Shown here: piece after piece, positions 36,472 to 44,020 of the stretch
Layout of the letters: each line of letters begins with the position of its first letter
How positions within the stretch are numbered: position 1 is the first letter of the stretch
Assembly: GCA_017405965.1 (NCBI GenBank)
Contig: JAFQZK010000016.1
Span: forward strand, 22,828 to 86,827
Direction of reading: 5' to 3'
Length of the DNA: 64,000 bases
DNA from: Muribaculaceae bacterium
GTDB lineage: Bacteria > Bacteroidota > Bacteroidia > Bacteroidales > Muribaculaceae
The notes under the pieces: model-generated
Seen by the model: only the letters and a program-made list of their open reading frames with translations
Database searches by the model: none
Told to the model about the DNA's origin: nothing
Program-made: the position numbers and the translations under genes

Positions 36472-37935
36472 ATGGAAAGATTAAGCAAATTATACAAGCA
36501 ATTTGTGGGCAGTGAACCCACTCAGATTGTGCTCATGGACAAGGCGGGCTCCAATCGCCAGTATTACCGCATGAGCGGTGAGCGCTCTATCGTGGGCGTC
36601 ATCGGTGAATCGCGCGAGGAGAATGACGCGTTCATCTACATGGCAGGACACTTCCGCAAGCAAGGCCTTTCGGTACCCGAAGTCTATGGCGTGAGCGAGG
36701 ACCACATGGCCTACATCCAGGAAGACTTGGGCAAGAAACCCGAGAACATCCTGTGGAACAAGATACGCCGCAGCGCCCTGACCCATGCCTTCACCAGCGA
36801 GGAAAAGGAACTGCTGCGCCGCACGATGCGCGATCTGGTGGACATCCAGTTCCGCGGCGGCCAGGGTTTTGACTATACCCACTGCTACCCCGCCCAATGC
36901 TTTGACGAGCGCTCCATCAAGTGGGACTTGAACTACTTCAAGTACTGCTTCCTCAAGGCTACCGGTGTGATTTTCAACGAGGACAAACTGGAGAACGATT
37001 TCGAAAAACTGACCCGCGACCTTTTGGCTGTGCCCAGCGACACGTTCATGTACCGTGACTTCCAATCACGCAACGTGATGCTCGTGGGTGATGCCGATCG
37101 TCCTGCCGAGTGCAAACTGGCATTCATCGACTTCCAGGGCGGCCGTCGTGGTCCGTATTACTATGATGTCGCCTCATTCGTGTGGCAGGCACGCGCCAAG
37201 TACCCCGATGATCTGAAGAAGGACCTGGTCAATGCCTATATGCAGAAACTCAAACAGTATGTGCCCGAACTCAACGAAAATGAGTTCTATGAGAACCTGC
37301 GGTTGTTTGTACTCTTCCGCACGCTGCAGGTGCTGGGAGCCTACGGTTTCCGTGGCTACTTCGAGAAGAAGCCCGACTTCATGAAGAACAGCATTGTTCC
37401 CGCTGTGGCCAACCTGCGCAAACTGGTGATTGACAGGCCATTCACTCAATATCCTTACTTGAGCGTCCTCATCGATGAACTGGTGAACCTCAAGGACTTC
37501 GTCAGCGAGGATAAAGGCCTCACTGTCAGGGTGATGAGTTTTGCCTACAAGAAAGGCATTCCTCACGACCCGTCGGGTAACGGTGGCGGCTTCGTGTTTG
37601 ACTGCCGTGCGCTCAACAACCCGGGCAAATACGACAAGTACAAAGCCTTCACGGGACTGGACCAGAACGTGATCGACTTCTTGAAGAAAGAGAGTACCAT
37701 CGACCAGTGGCTGGAGCATGTCTATGCCCTGGTTGACGAATCGGTGGAACGCTACAAGAACCGTAAATTCACCGACCTGATGGTGTGCTTCGGCTGTACA
37801 GGCGGCCAGCACCGATCGGTCTATGCCGCCGAGCATCTAGCAGAACACATCCATGATAAATTCAACGTGCGCGTCGAGCTCTCGCACCGTGAGCAGCCCG
37901 ATCACGAGCGCACCCTTAATCCCATTGATCGATGA
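36472..37935 (+). CDS. APH-type sugar kinase (AmgK-like) fused to a RapZ C-terminal domain
   Basis: 487 residues, cytoplasmic. Residues about 20-330 are an aminoglycoside-phosphotransferase-like kinase: catalytic loop Y-R-D-F-Q-S-R-N (Asp196, Asn201; Arg replaces the usual His) and the metal Asp near 220 in FIDFQGG. Residues about 350-475 match the RapZ C-terminal domain (SFAYKKGIPHD, GFVFDCRALNNPG, GLDQNVIDF, CFGCTGGQHRSVY), which senses glucosamine-6-phosphate in E. coli RapZ. The RapZ N-terminal P-loop domain is absent. The stop overlaps the MurU-like gene by 4 bases. I infer an amino-sugar kinase; the substrate is not proven. Confidence 0.87.
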   Translation: MERLSKLYKQFVGSEPTQIVLMDKAGSNRQYYRMSGERSIVGVIGESREENDAFIYMAGHFRKQGLSVPEVYGVSEDHMAYIQEDLGKKPENILWNKIRRSALTHAFTSEEKELLRRTMRDLVDIQFRGGQGFDYTHCYPAQCFDERSIKWDLNYFKYCFLKATGVIFNEDKLENDFEKLTRDLLAVPSDTFMYRDFQSRNVMLVGDADRPAECKLAFIDFQGGRRGPYYYDVASFVWQARAKYPDDLKKDLVNAYMQKLKQYVPELNENEFYENLRLFVLFRTLQVLGAYGFRGYFEKKPDFMKNSIVPAVANLRKLVIDRPFTQYPYLSVLIDELVNLKDFVSEDKGLTVRVMSFAYKKGIPHDPSGNGGGFVFDCRALNNPGKYDKYKAFTGLDQNVIDFLKKESTIDQWLEHVYALVDESVERYKNRKFTDLMVCFGCTGGQHRSVYAAEHLAEHIHDKFNVRVELSHREQPDHERTLNPIDR

Positions 37936-38681
37936 AAGCACTGATTTTTGCAGCAGGACTGGGCACACGACTGCGCCCCCTGACCGACGACCGCCCCAAG
38001 GCGATGGTCGAGATTGCCGGCAAGCCCATGTTGCAGCACGTCATTGAGCGTGTGGCAGCAGCGGGATTTGACGACATCACCATCAACATCCACCATTACG
38101 GGCAGATGATCATAGACTTCCTGGAACGGAACGACAACTTCGGGCTGAATGTGCACATCAGCGACGAGCGCGGCTTGCTGCTCGACACGGGCGGCGGCAT
38201 CCTCAAGGCGCGCCAGTGGCTTGACGGTGATGAGCCCTTCCTGGTACACAATACCGACATCATTACCACGCTGGACCTCAAGGCATTCTACGACTACCAT
38301 GTGGAGCACGACGCACTGGCAACCATCCTGGTCAAGGAGCGCAAGACACAACGCTATTTCCTGTTCGACGAGAACGACCGCCTGTGCGGTTGGACCAATA
38401 AAGCGACCGGCGAGTTCAAGCCCGACCCCGAGAAACTGCAAGGACGTGCCCTGCATGAACTGGCCTTCGGCGGTTTGCATGTGATCTCGCCGCGCATCTT
38501 CCCTCACCTGGAGCGTTACCGTCGTCAAGAAGGAGAAAAATTCTCCATTGTACCATTCTACATCAACGAGTGCAAGCATCACCTCATCCATGGCTATCAT
38601 CCTGACAGCGACTACCAGTGGCTCGACATCGGCAAACCAGATACCTTGGCTCTCGCACAAGAATTACTTGGGAATGATTAA
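37932..38681 (+). CDS. Sugar-phosphate nucleotidyltransferase (MurU-like)
   Basis: 249 residues; ATGA overlap with the kinase-RapZ gene indicates coupled translation. NTP-transferase motifs: FAAGLGTRLRPLTDDRPKAM at the start, EIAGKPMLQHVI, and NTDIIT for the metal site. Size and sequence style match MurU-type enzymes that convert MurNAc-1-phosphate to UDP-MurNAc, which work with AmgK kinases. A mannose- or glucose-1-phosphate enzyme remains possible. Confidence 0.87.
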   Translation: MKALIFAAGLGTRLRPLTDDRPKAMVEIAGKPMLQHVIERVAAAGFDDITINIHHYGQMIIDFLERNDNFGLNVHISDERGLLLDTGGGILKARQWLDGDEPFLVHNTDIITTLDLKAFYDYHVEHDALATILVKERKTQRYFLFDENDRLCGWTNKATGEFKPDPEKLQGRALHELAFGGLHVISPRIFPHLERYRRQEGEKFSIVPFYINECKHHLIHGYHPDSDYQWLDIGKPDTLALAQELLGND

Positions 38682-38731
38682 ACCATCGGGAGATATCTAC
38701 ATCTAAAACTGAAAACAGACATCTGAAAAAA

Positions 38732-39193
38732 ATGAAAAAGACTATCATCATTGCAGCCATCATGCTGCTCATGGCAGGCACCGTCACACTTGATGCCCGC
38801 ACCAAGAAAAAAACTACCGCCAAGAAGGCCAGTGCCACTCAGGTCATCTACACCGGCGACATTGCCAACAAGGTAATCGGCTACAACGGCACCACCCCGC
38901 TCAACATCACCGTCAAGAACGGCGTAATCGAGAACATCGAGGTGCTCCCCAACCAGGAATCGCCCAATTACCTCAAGCGCGCCAAGGATAAGGTGCTGCC
39001 GCAGTACATCGGCAAGACCGTCGCCGAGGCCAAGAAACTCAAACCCGACATTGCTACTGGCGCCACCTACACCAGCGAAGCCCTCATCAAGAACATCCAG
39101 ATGGGCCTCGACCAGGCAAAATCCACACCCGCCAAGAAGGCTGCGACCAAAAAGAAAGCAACCACCAAGAAGGGCACCAAGAAACGTCGCTGA
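38732..39193 (+). CDS. Exported FMN-binding domain protein with basic tails
   Basis: 153 residues. Signal peptide (MKKTIIIAAIMLLMAGTVTLDA), a short Lys-rich stretch, then an FMN_bind domain (about 40-125) with the flavinylation motif D-I-A-T-G-A-T-Y-T (106-114), where Thr114 would carry FMN attached by an ApbE-type enzyme. The C-terminus is a Lys/Ala/Thr-rich tail. No membrane segment or other redox domain. Probably an extracytoplasmic electron carrier; an ApbE gene is not in the window. Confidence 0.82.
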   Translation: MKKTIIIAAIMLLMAGTVTLDARTKKKTTAKKASATQVIYTGDIANKVIGYNGTTPLNITVKNGVIENIEVLPNQESPNYLKRAKDKVLPQYIGKTVAEAKKLKPDIATGATYTSEALIKNIQMGLDQAKSTPAKKAATKKKATTKKGTKKRR

Positions 39194-39218
39194 CTTTCAT
39201 CAGCACAAGAGACCGATT

Positions 39219-39259
39219 CGTATGCATCTTTTTCAAGGTGCATACGTTTTTTGTTTTTT
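39219..39259 (+). terminator. Strong terminator after the FMN-binding gene
   Basis: 12-bp stem cgtatgcatctt/aaggtgcatacg (one G-T pair), tttc loop, followed by ttttttgtttttt. Confidence 0.92.
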
Positions 39260-39261
39260 CC

Positions 39262-39294
39262 TTGTTGGTTGACGCAAGATTCGCTATACCTTTG
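39262..39294 (+). promoter_or_regulatory. Promoter of the sigma factor gene
   Basis: TTG (39265-39267) and TAccTTTG (39287-39294) with a 19-base gap; leader about 23 nt. Confidence 0.65.
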
Positions 39295-39322
39295 TGTTTA
39301 ATCTATAAAAGAGCGACATTCA

Positions 39323-39865
39323 GTGACCGAATTGCAGATTGTCAACGGAGTCAAGAACGGGGACCGGAAGGCCATGCGCGAGATGTATGACCTGCTGGCT
39401 GGAACGGCTATGGCCACAGCCGTGCGTTACCTGGGCAAGTGTGATGACTGCCGCGACGTGCTGCAGGATTGTTTCTTGAAGGCATTCACCCGCATCGAGG
39501 ACTTTTCCTATCGCGGTGCCGGTTCCTTGCGGGCATGGATGACCAGGATTGTCGCCAACGAGTCCATCAACCGGCTTAAACAGCAATCCCACATCACCTT
39601 CCTCGATACCGATGATGTGGAATTACCCGATGATGAGCCACCTGATATCGTTCATGTCCCGCCAGAGGAAATCACCAGAATGATAGCCTCGCTGCCGACG
39701 GGATACCGCATCGTGTTCAACCAGTTTGTATTTGAACACAAGAGCCACAAGGAGATTGCCCAATCGCTGGGTATCAAGGAGAACTCCTCGGCATCACAAC
39801 TGCTGCGAGCCAAGCGACTGCTGGCCAAAATGATTCAACAATATCAACAAAACCACGATGACTGA
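39323..39865 (+). CDS. ECF-type RNA polymerase sigma factor
   Basis: 180 residues starting at GTG (39323), the first start after the promoter. Region 2 (residues about 20-85: DDCRDVLQDCFLKAF, GSLRAWMTRIVANESINRLK) and region 4 (about 115-170: YRIVFNQFVFEHKSHKEIAQSLGIKENSSASQLLRAKRLL) are present, no region 1 or 3. Its stop overlaps the next gene by 8 bases, the usual coupling of an ECF sigma to its anti-sigma partner. Target genes unknown. Confidence 0.93.
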   Translation: MTELQIVNGVKNGDRKAMREMYDLLAGTAMATAVRYLGKCDDCRDVLQDCFLKAFTRIEDFSYRGAGSLRAWMTRIVANESINRLKQQSHITFLDTDDVELPDDEPPDIVHVPPEEITRMIASLPTGYRIVFNQFVFEHKSHKEIAQSLGIKENSSASQLLRAKRLLAKMIQQYQQNHDD

Positions 39866-41075
39866 CAACGACTGGATCAAACAACTGCAATCCAAGATGG
39901 ACGGACACCAGGAGCCCGTCCCCGATGACCTGTGGCAGGATATCGAGAAGCGGTTGACACAGCAGCAGCCAACCACGCGTCCGATGCCCGCTTGGCGACG
40001 CTATGCCGCAGCAGCCGCAGTGACGCTGGCAGTCATCGGCACGGGTTGCCTGCTATGGCTCAATAATGATGACACTACAGTCAATCCACCCGTCATCGCC
40101 AAGACCAATCCCGAAGCGGACACCCCCTCGCCCGAGACCTTTGACCAAGGAGAAGCAACAGCTCCAGTTCTTGGCTCACGAGACCCGGCACAACGGCGTC
40201 CCCAGACGGCAGTAATCAAAGCAAATCAGACTGCAGCAAGAGCCAGTGACAACATTGCCCAGGCCAGCACCCCTGCTGCGGTTGCCGATGTTCAGGAATC
40301 GGACGACGAGCCCATCAAGCAAGATGCTGAGCAGCCCAGCCAGCCGAAACCCAAAAGCAATGAGAGTCACACCCGGCCGGCATCCTATCCCCAACCTGCA
40401 TCCTATCCCCAGCCTGTAGACCAAAAAGATATCAGACCCACCGCAAAGCGAGGGCCCTTGACGCTGGGCTTATATGCGTCTAATAATTTCAAGTCTGAAG
40501 GGATGACCAACAACTCCCACGTTTTCGCTTTTGACCCGGTCCTTTTCTATCAACTGTCATCGGGCGTACCCAGTGACTATACTGAATACATCTTTACTGC
40601 TAAGCATCACGCTCCGATGTCATTAGGCTTGAGTGTGCGTGTTCCCATCACAAGCCGTTTTTCTCTCACCAGTGGATTGGTCTATTCACGGCTCAAGTCG
40701 GATTTCACCTCCAAAAGCAGGCATCGTGAGCAGACGCTGCATTACCTGGGCGTGCCCATAGGCGCGACTTACACGTTTTGGACCTATCGGCGCCTCAACA
40801 TCTATGCCATCGGCGGCATGCAGGCCGACTTTAACGTCAAGGCGACCCTTGAGGAGAACTCCAGAGTCAACCCCATCAGCATCTCCAAAGACCGCGTGCA
40901 GTTCTCGGCATTGGCGGGTCCGGGATTGCAGCTTGACCTGGCGAAGGGGTTCGGAATCTACGTTGAGCCCACGGTTCGTTACTATTTTGACAACGGCAGC
41001 GACATTGAGAATTATTTCAAGGAAAAGCCCTGGAACATCAACTTGAATGCCGGCTTACGTCTCACCCTGAAATAA
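39858..41075 (+). CDS. Anti-sigma-like inner-membrane protein with C-terminal barrel-type domain
   Basis: 405 residues. A cytoplasmic N-terminus (DNDWIKQLQSKMDGHQEPVPDDLWQDIEKRL, about 1-45) resembles anti-sigma zinc-less domains of Bacteroidetes; one membrane helix (about 50-72); a Pro/Gln/Ser-rich periplasmic linker with a PASYPQ repeat; then an OMP_b-brl-like domain (about 195-405) ending in GLRLTLK. Overlap with the sigma gene supports the anti-sigma role. How a barrel-type domain is used on an inner-membrane protein is unclear. Confidence 0.8.
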   Translation: MTDNDWIKQLQSKMDGHQEPVPDDLWQDIEKRLTQQQPTTRPMPAWRRYAAAAAVTLAVIGTGCLLWLNNDDTTVNPPVIAKTNPEADTPSPETFDQGEATAPVLGSRDPAQRRPQTAVIKANQTAARASDNIAQASTPAAVADVQESDDEPIKQDAEQPSQPKPKSNESHTRPASYPQPASYPQPVDQKDIRPTAKRGPLTLGLYASNNFKSEGMTNNSHVFAFDPVLFYQLSSGVPSDYTEYIFTAKHHAPMSLGLSVRVPITSRFSLTSGLVYSRLKSDFTSKSRHREQTLHYLGVPIGATYTFWTYRRLNIYAIGGMQADFNVKATLEENSRVNPISISKDRVQFSALAGPGLQLDLAKGFGIYVEPTVRYYFDNGSDIENYFKEKPWNINLNAGLRLTLK

Positions 41076-41102
41076 AGGTTTTCGGATTCCAGGGAAAATG
41101 AG

Positions 41103-41110
41103 TAACTTTG
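41103..41110 (+). promoter_or_regulatory. -7 box of the 2H phosphoesterase gene
   Basis: TAacTTTG, 25 bases before the ATG at 41135; no clear -33 box. Confidence 0.6.
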
Positions 41111-41134
41111 CCAAGTTCAACAACATGACAAACT

Positions 41135-41659
41135 ATGAAGAGTTATCTGGAAATCAAAGTGCCCATCTCCTTCGATGATTACTGGTTCAGGGAGTTGCGC
41201 GATTTGCTTGACGGTGTAGATATCCGTTGGCAACGAGGGTATTATCACATCACGATGGCCTTTCTGGATTTTGCACCCGACAACGTGAACCTTGTGCCCG
41301 GGCTGAACGAGATTCTTGACGAGGCCATGGCGCCGACCATCACCTTTGACAAACTTGACGCTTTTGCTTCGGGCTATCACAGGCAGGTCATCCACCTCAC
41401 AACCACCGATGCTCCCGACGATTTTCTGGACCTGGTCAAGGACGTCAGGCGCTATTTCCTCGGCAAGGGTTGCGAGATTCAATCCGACTTCAAACTGCAT
41501 GTCACACTGGGCCGTGTGCAAGACCCGAGGATGAACGTGCGCAAACTCCAAGACATCATCAATCAAGTGGACTTGCCCACCTACACGATGGAACTGACCG
41601 GGGTTGAATACCGCATCTTCCGTGGCAAGACACTTGGGCAGTGGACCCTCGCCGATTAA
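41135..41659 (+). CDS. 2H phosphoesterase (2'-5' RNA ligase/LigT-like)
   Basis: 174 residues with the two H-x-T motifs of the 2H superfamily: Y-H-I-T-M-A-F near residue 36 and L-H-V-T-L-G-R near residue 124. Such proteins hydrolyse or join 2'-5' or cyclic phosphate RNA ends, or cyclic nucleotides. The actual substrate is unknown. Own promoter; the serpin gene follows 88 bases later. Confidence 0.85.
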   Translation: MKSYLEIKVPISFDDYWFRELRDLLDGVDIRWQRGYYHITMAFLDFAPDNVNLVPGLNEILDEAMAPTITFDKLDAFASGYHRQVIHLTTTDAPDDFLDLVKDVRRYFLGKGCEIQSDFKLHVTLGRVQDPRMNVRKLQDIINQVDLPTYTMELTGVEYRIFRGKTLGQWTLAD

Positions 41660-41747
41660 CCATCAGCACAAATCTTCACCTGGCTGATGCAAGATTTCAC
41701 ATGGGCATTGTTTAAATGATAGAACAACCAATCAAAACGATTTGACT

Positions 41748-43013
41748 ATGACAGGTATTTTGAAATTATGGACTCTTGCAGCACTGATGCTGTTCTCGGC
41801 GACATCCTGCAACAGTGACGATGACGTGGCCTATGAAGAAGACGACGTCGTTCAAATGACTGCCTCGGCGACTCCCATCCAACTCAACGAGGCCCAACAA
41901 GAGATGCGCGACAAGAGCAACGAGTTTGCCTGGCAGCTCTTCCGCACGACGCAGCAATCCAGTGGCAGTCAAGGCAGCAGCATCCTGTCGCCCATGAGTG
42001 TGACTTACTTGCTCGGGATGATGGATGCGGGTGCCGGAGGCAGCACGCGTGACGAGATTACCACGGTACTTGGATTCGGCAACGATGTGACGGCAGTGAA
42101 CGAATATTGCAAGACGATGCTCGACGGTGCGGGCAGCGCTGACCCTGTCGCTACAGTGAGAATCGCCAACTGTGTGGAAGTGAATTCGGCTTTAGGCATC
42201 AGCCTGCTCAAGCAGTATGTCGATGACATCAAGCATTACTATAATGCGCAGATCGACGCACTGGATTTCACTAACAGCAAAACGCTCAACATCATCAACG
42301 ACTGGTGCAAGGACAACACCGATGGCATGATACCCAGCATTCTTGACAAAATCAACCCGAGTGCGGCAATGTACATGCTCAACGCCATTTACTTCAAGGC
42401 CGACTGGACAGCGAAGTTCAACAAGGATCAAACCCGCAAGATGGACTTCACCCTCTCCAACGGGTCAACCGCCAAGCGCGACCTGATGCACATCAAAGCA
42501 CGCGCACTTTACGGCCAGGACGAAACTTGCTCCACACTGCGCCTTCCCTTCGGTAACGGCGCTTACAGCATGTATATCCTGCTGCCTGCCGTGGGTGTGT
42601 CGCTCGAGGAGTTCATCCAGGGGATGACCATCCAAGACCTGAATACACGCCTCCACAACATCTATACCGGGGACATCGATATCCTGCTGCCCAAATTTGA
42701 GACCTCAAGCAGCATTCAACTGATTGAAACGCTCCAGAACATGGGCATCACATCGGCCTTTGACCCCGACAGGGCCGATTTCTCCAACATGAGCGATGCC
42801 AGCCTGTGTGTTTCTCAAATGCTGCAAAAGGCCAAGATCGAGGTCAACGAAGACGGTGCCAAGGCTGCAGCTGTCACCATCGCAGGTTTTGTGCTGACAA
42901 ATGCCGGAAGCATCCCGAAATTCGATTTCCATGCTACCCGCCCCTTCCTGTATCTCATCCTCGAGGAGAGCACCCACAGCATCTTCTTTATCGGCACCTA
43001 CTGCGGTAACTGA
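41748..43013 (+). CDS. Serpin, lipoprotein (serine protease inhibitor)
   Basis: 421 residues from the ATG at 41748 (the TTG two codons earlier is not used). A lipobox (LFSATSC) anchors it outside the inner membrane. Serpin signatures: NAIYFKADWTAKF, the hinge NEDGAKAAAVT with Glu368 as P17, and the family end FHATRPFLYLI...FIGTY. The small-residue hinge indicates an inhibitory serpin. Counting from P17, the P1 residue would be Thr384 in FVLTNAG, suggesting elastase- or papain-like targets. Bacteroidetes serpins such as Tannerella miropin inhibit host proteases; that is an analogy only. Confidence 0.93.
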   Translation: MTGILKLWTLAALMLFSATSCNSDDDVAYEEDDVVQMTASATPIQLNEAQQEMRDKSNEFAWQLFRTTQQSSGSQGSSILSPMSVTYLLGMMDAGAGGSTRDEITTVLGFGNDVTAVNEYCKTMLDGAGSADPVATVRIANCVEVNSALGISLLKQYVDDIKHYYNAQIDALDFTNSKTLNIINDWCKDNTDGMIPSILDKINPSAAMYMLNAIYFKADWTAKFNKDQTRKMDFTLSNGSTAKRDLMHIKARALYGQDETCSTLRLPFGNGAYSMYILLPAVGVSLEEFIQGMTIQDLNTRLHNIYTGDIDILLPKFETSSSIQLIETLQNMGITSAFDPDRADFSNMSDASLCVSQMLQKAKIEVNEDGAKAAAVTIAGFVLTNAGSIPKFDFHATRPFLYLILEESTHSIFFIGTYCGN

Positions 43014-43050
43014 CAATAGGGCCTGGGCTAGTTGAAGCCCCTACATACGA

Positions 43051-43092
43051 CAAGCCGCCGAGTCGTCATTGCGACCCAGCGGCTTGCTGTTT
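43051..43092 (+). terminator. Serpin gene terminator
   Basis: Stem caagccgc (43051-43058)/gcggcttg (43079-43086) with inner gtcg/cgac pairs, followed by ctgttttt. Confidence 0.75.
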
Positions 43093-43104
43093 TTCTTCAA
43101 TCCC

Positions 43105-43554
43105 TTACTCGGGATTGGTTTTGATATCATAGATGATTCTGGCATTCTCGGCAATCGTCTCGATGGGCGATCCGGCAGGAATCACGCTCTCGGTCGATGC
43201 CATGTCGGGGTTGGCATACTGGTCGATAATCTCGCCGTCCTCACCATAGACCGATACCTGGACGATGTTGAAATTGTTCCAGTCGTCGGTGAACTTGTAC
43301 AGGGTGAGCTTGTAGGCCACCGTTTTGTCGTAGCTGCGTTCACGGGTATAGACGGCCCTTGATTCGGGCACATCAAAGGAATTGCGCACCCAGACCAGGA
43401 AACTCTTGCCGTCATCGGTCGTAGTGATATCGGGACTGACTGCGATGGTCTCTCCGCCGGCCGAAATCATGTTAATCCAATCAGTCGCCTGGGCAGCAGG
43501 TGCAGTCATCATCAGCGCAACAAGCGCCACTAAAGTCATAAAGAATCTTTTCAT
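43105..43554 (-). CDS. Small exported protein, possibly surface-adhesin E-like
   Basis: 149 residues with a signal peptide (cleavage near AQA). The mature part begins W-I-N-M-I-S and contains VWVRNSFD, YKLTLYKF and VYGEDGEIIDQY, a layout like adhesin-E-type or similar small secreted beta domains in which a Trp start and a gain-of-tense strand pattern recur. The resemblance is weak. Likely periplasmic or surface; function unknown. Confidence 0.65.
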   Translation of the reverse strand: MKRFFMTLVALVALMMTAPAAQATDWINMISAGGETIAVSPDITTTDDGKSFLVWVRNSFDVPESRAVYTRERSYDKTVAYKLTLYKFTDDWNNFNIVQVSVYGEDGEIIDQYANPDMASTESVIPAGSPIETIAENARIIYDIKTNPE

Positions 43555-43589
43555 TGTCTATCGTAGTTTTAATCGTTTTCTTGCTGCGG

Positions 43590-43597
43590 CAAAGGTA
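43590..43597 (-). promoter_or_regulatory. -7 box of the 43105 gene
   Basis: TAccTTTG on the minus strand, 35 bases before the ATG at 43554. Confidence 0.65.
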
Positions 43598-43723
43598 TAA
43601 ATAATTCATTAGATACTAGCTATTTCACAGAAACTTTTAAGACGGCCTTGTCAAAAAAGTTGTCCGAAATCAATAATTATCGAAAGATTATTTTTACATC
43701 AATCAAAAAAATGTCTAAAAAAC

Positions 43724-43754
43724 TTGCACATTACTCCAAATGCTATTATCTTTG
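43724..43754 (+). promoter_or_regulatory. Promoter without a downstream gene
   Basis: TTG (43724-43726), 20-base gap, TAtcTTTG (43747-43754) on the plus strand. The only thing downstream is a terminator at 43783-43815; both flanking genes are on the minus strand. Confidence 0.65.
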
Positions 43755-43760
43755 CAGCAA

Positions 43761-43815
43761 TATGATACTTTTTTCCTAGCAAGGCAGCTTCGTCGTGAGA
43801 CGAGGCGCTTTTTTT
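43761..43815 (+). ncRNA. Candidate small RNA of about 55 nt
   Basis: Predicted from a promoter and an intrinsic terminator with no credible coding sequence between them. The start point is about 6 bases after the -7 box; the end is the T-run at 43809-43815. A 5-codon frame (M-I-L-F-S, 43762-43779) is the only ORF, so a tiny leader peptide is an alternative. The spacer 43555-44020 holds nothing else but the promoter of the 43105 gene and the terminator of the M13 peptidase gene. Confidence 0.45.
43783..43815 (+). terminator. Plus-strand terminator in the gene-free spacer
   Basis: Stem gcttcgtc/gacgaggc (43787-43794, 43799-43806) with gtga loop, extended by two G-C pairs past a bulge, followed directly by seven T. 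Confidence 0.85.
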
Positions 43816-43890
43816 ATACCTCACGTCACGATTACTCCTGGAAAACTTCACTCTGTTGAATCGTCAACCCATGTTGCAAATCATCATCAA

Positions 43891-43922
43891 AAAGGAGACC
43901 GTCATTGATGACGATCTCCTTT
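43891..43922 (-). terminator. Terminator of the M13 peptidase gene
   Basis: 14-base arms aaaggagaccgtca/tgacgatctccttt with a ttga loop; the single mismatch becomes G-U in the minus-strand RNA, and five T follow on that strand. Confidence 0.8.
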
Positions 43923-44020
43923 CACTCTACCACCGGTCTGTGGCCTAAACCACAATACAGGTGAACAAACTCACATTCATTCTTTATTGTCTTTTACCGC
44001 TAACTTCCAGCAGTATATAA

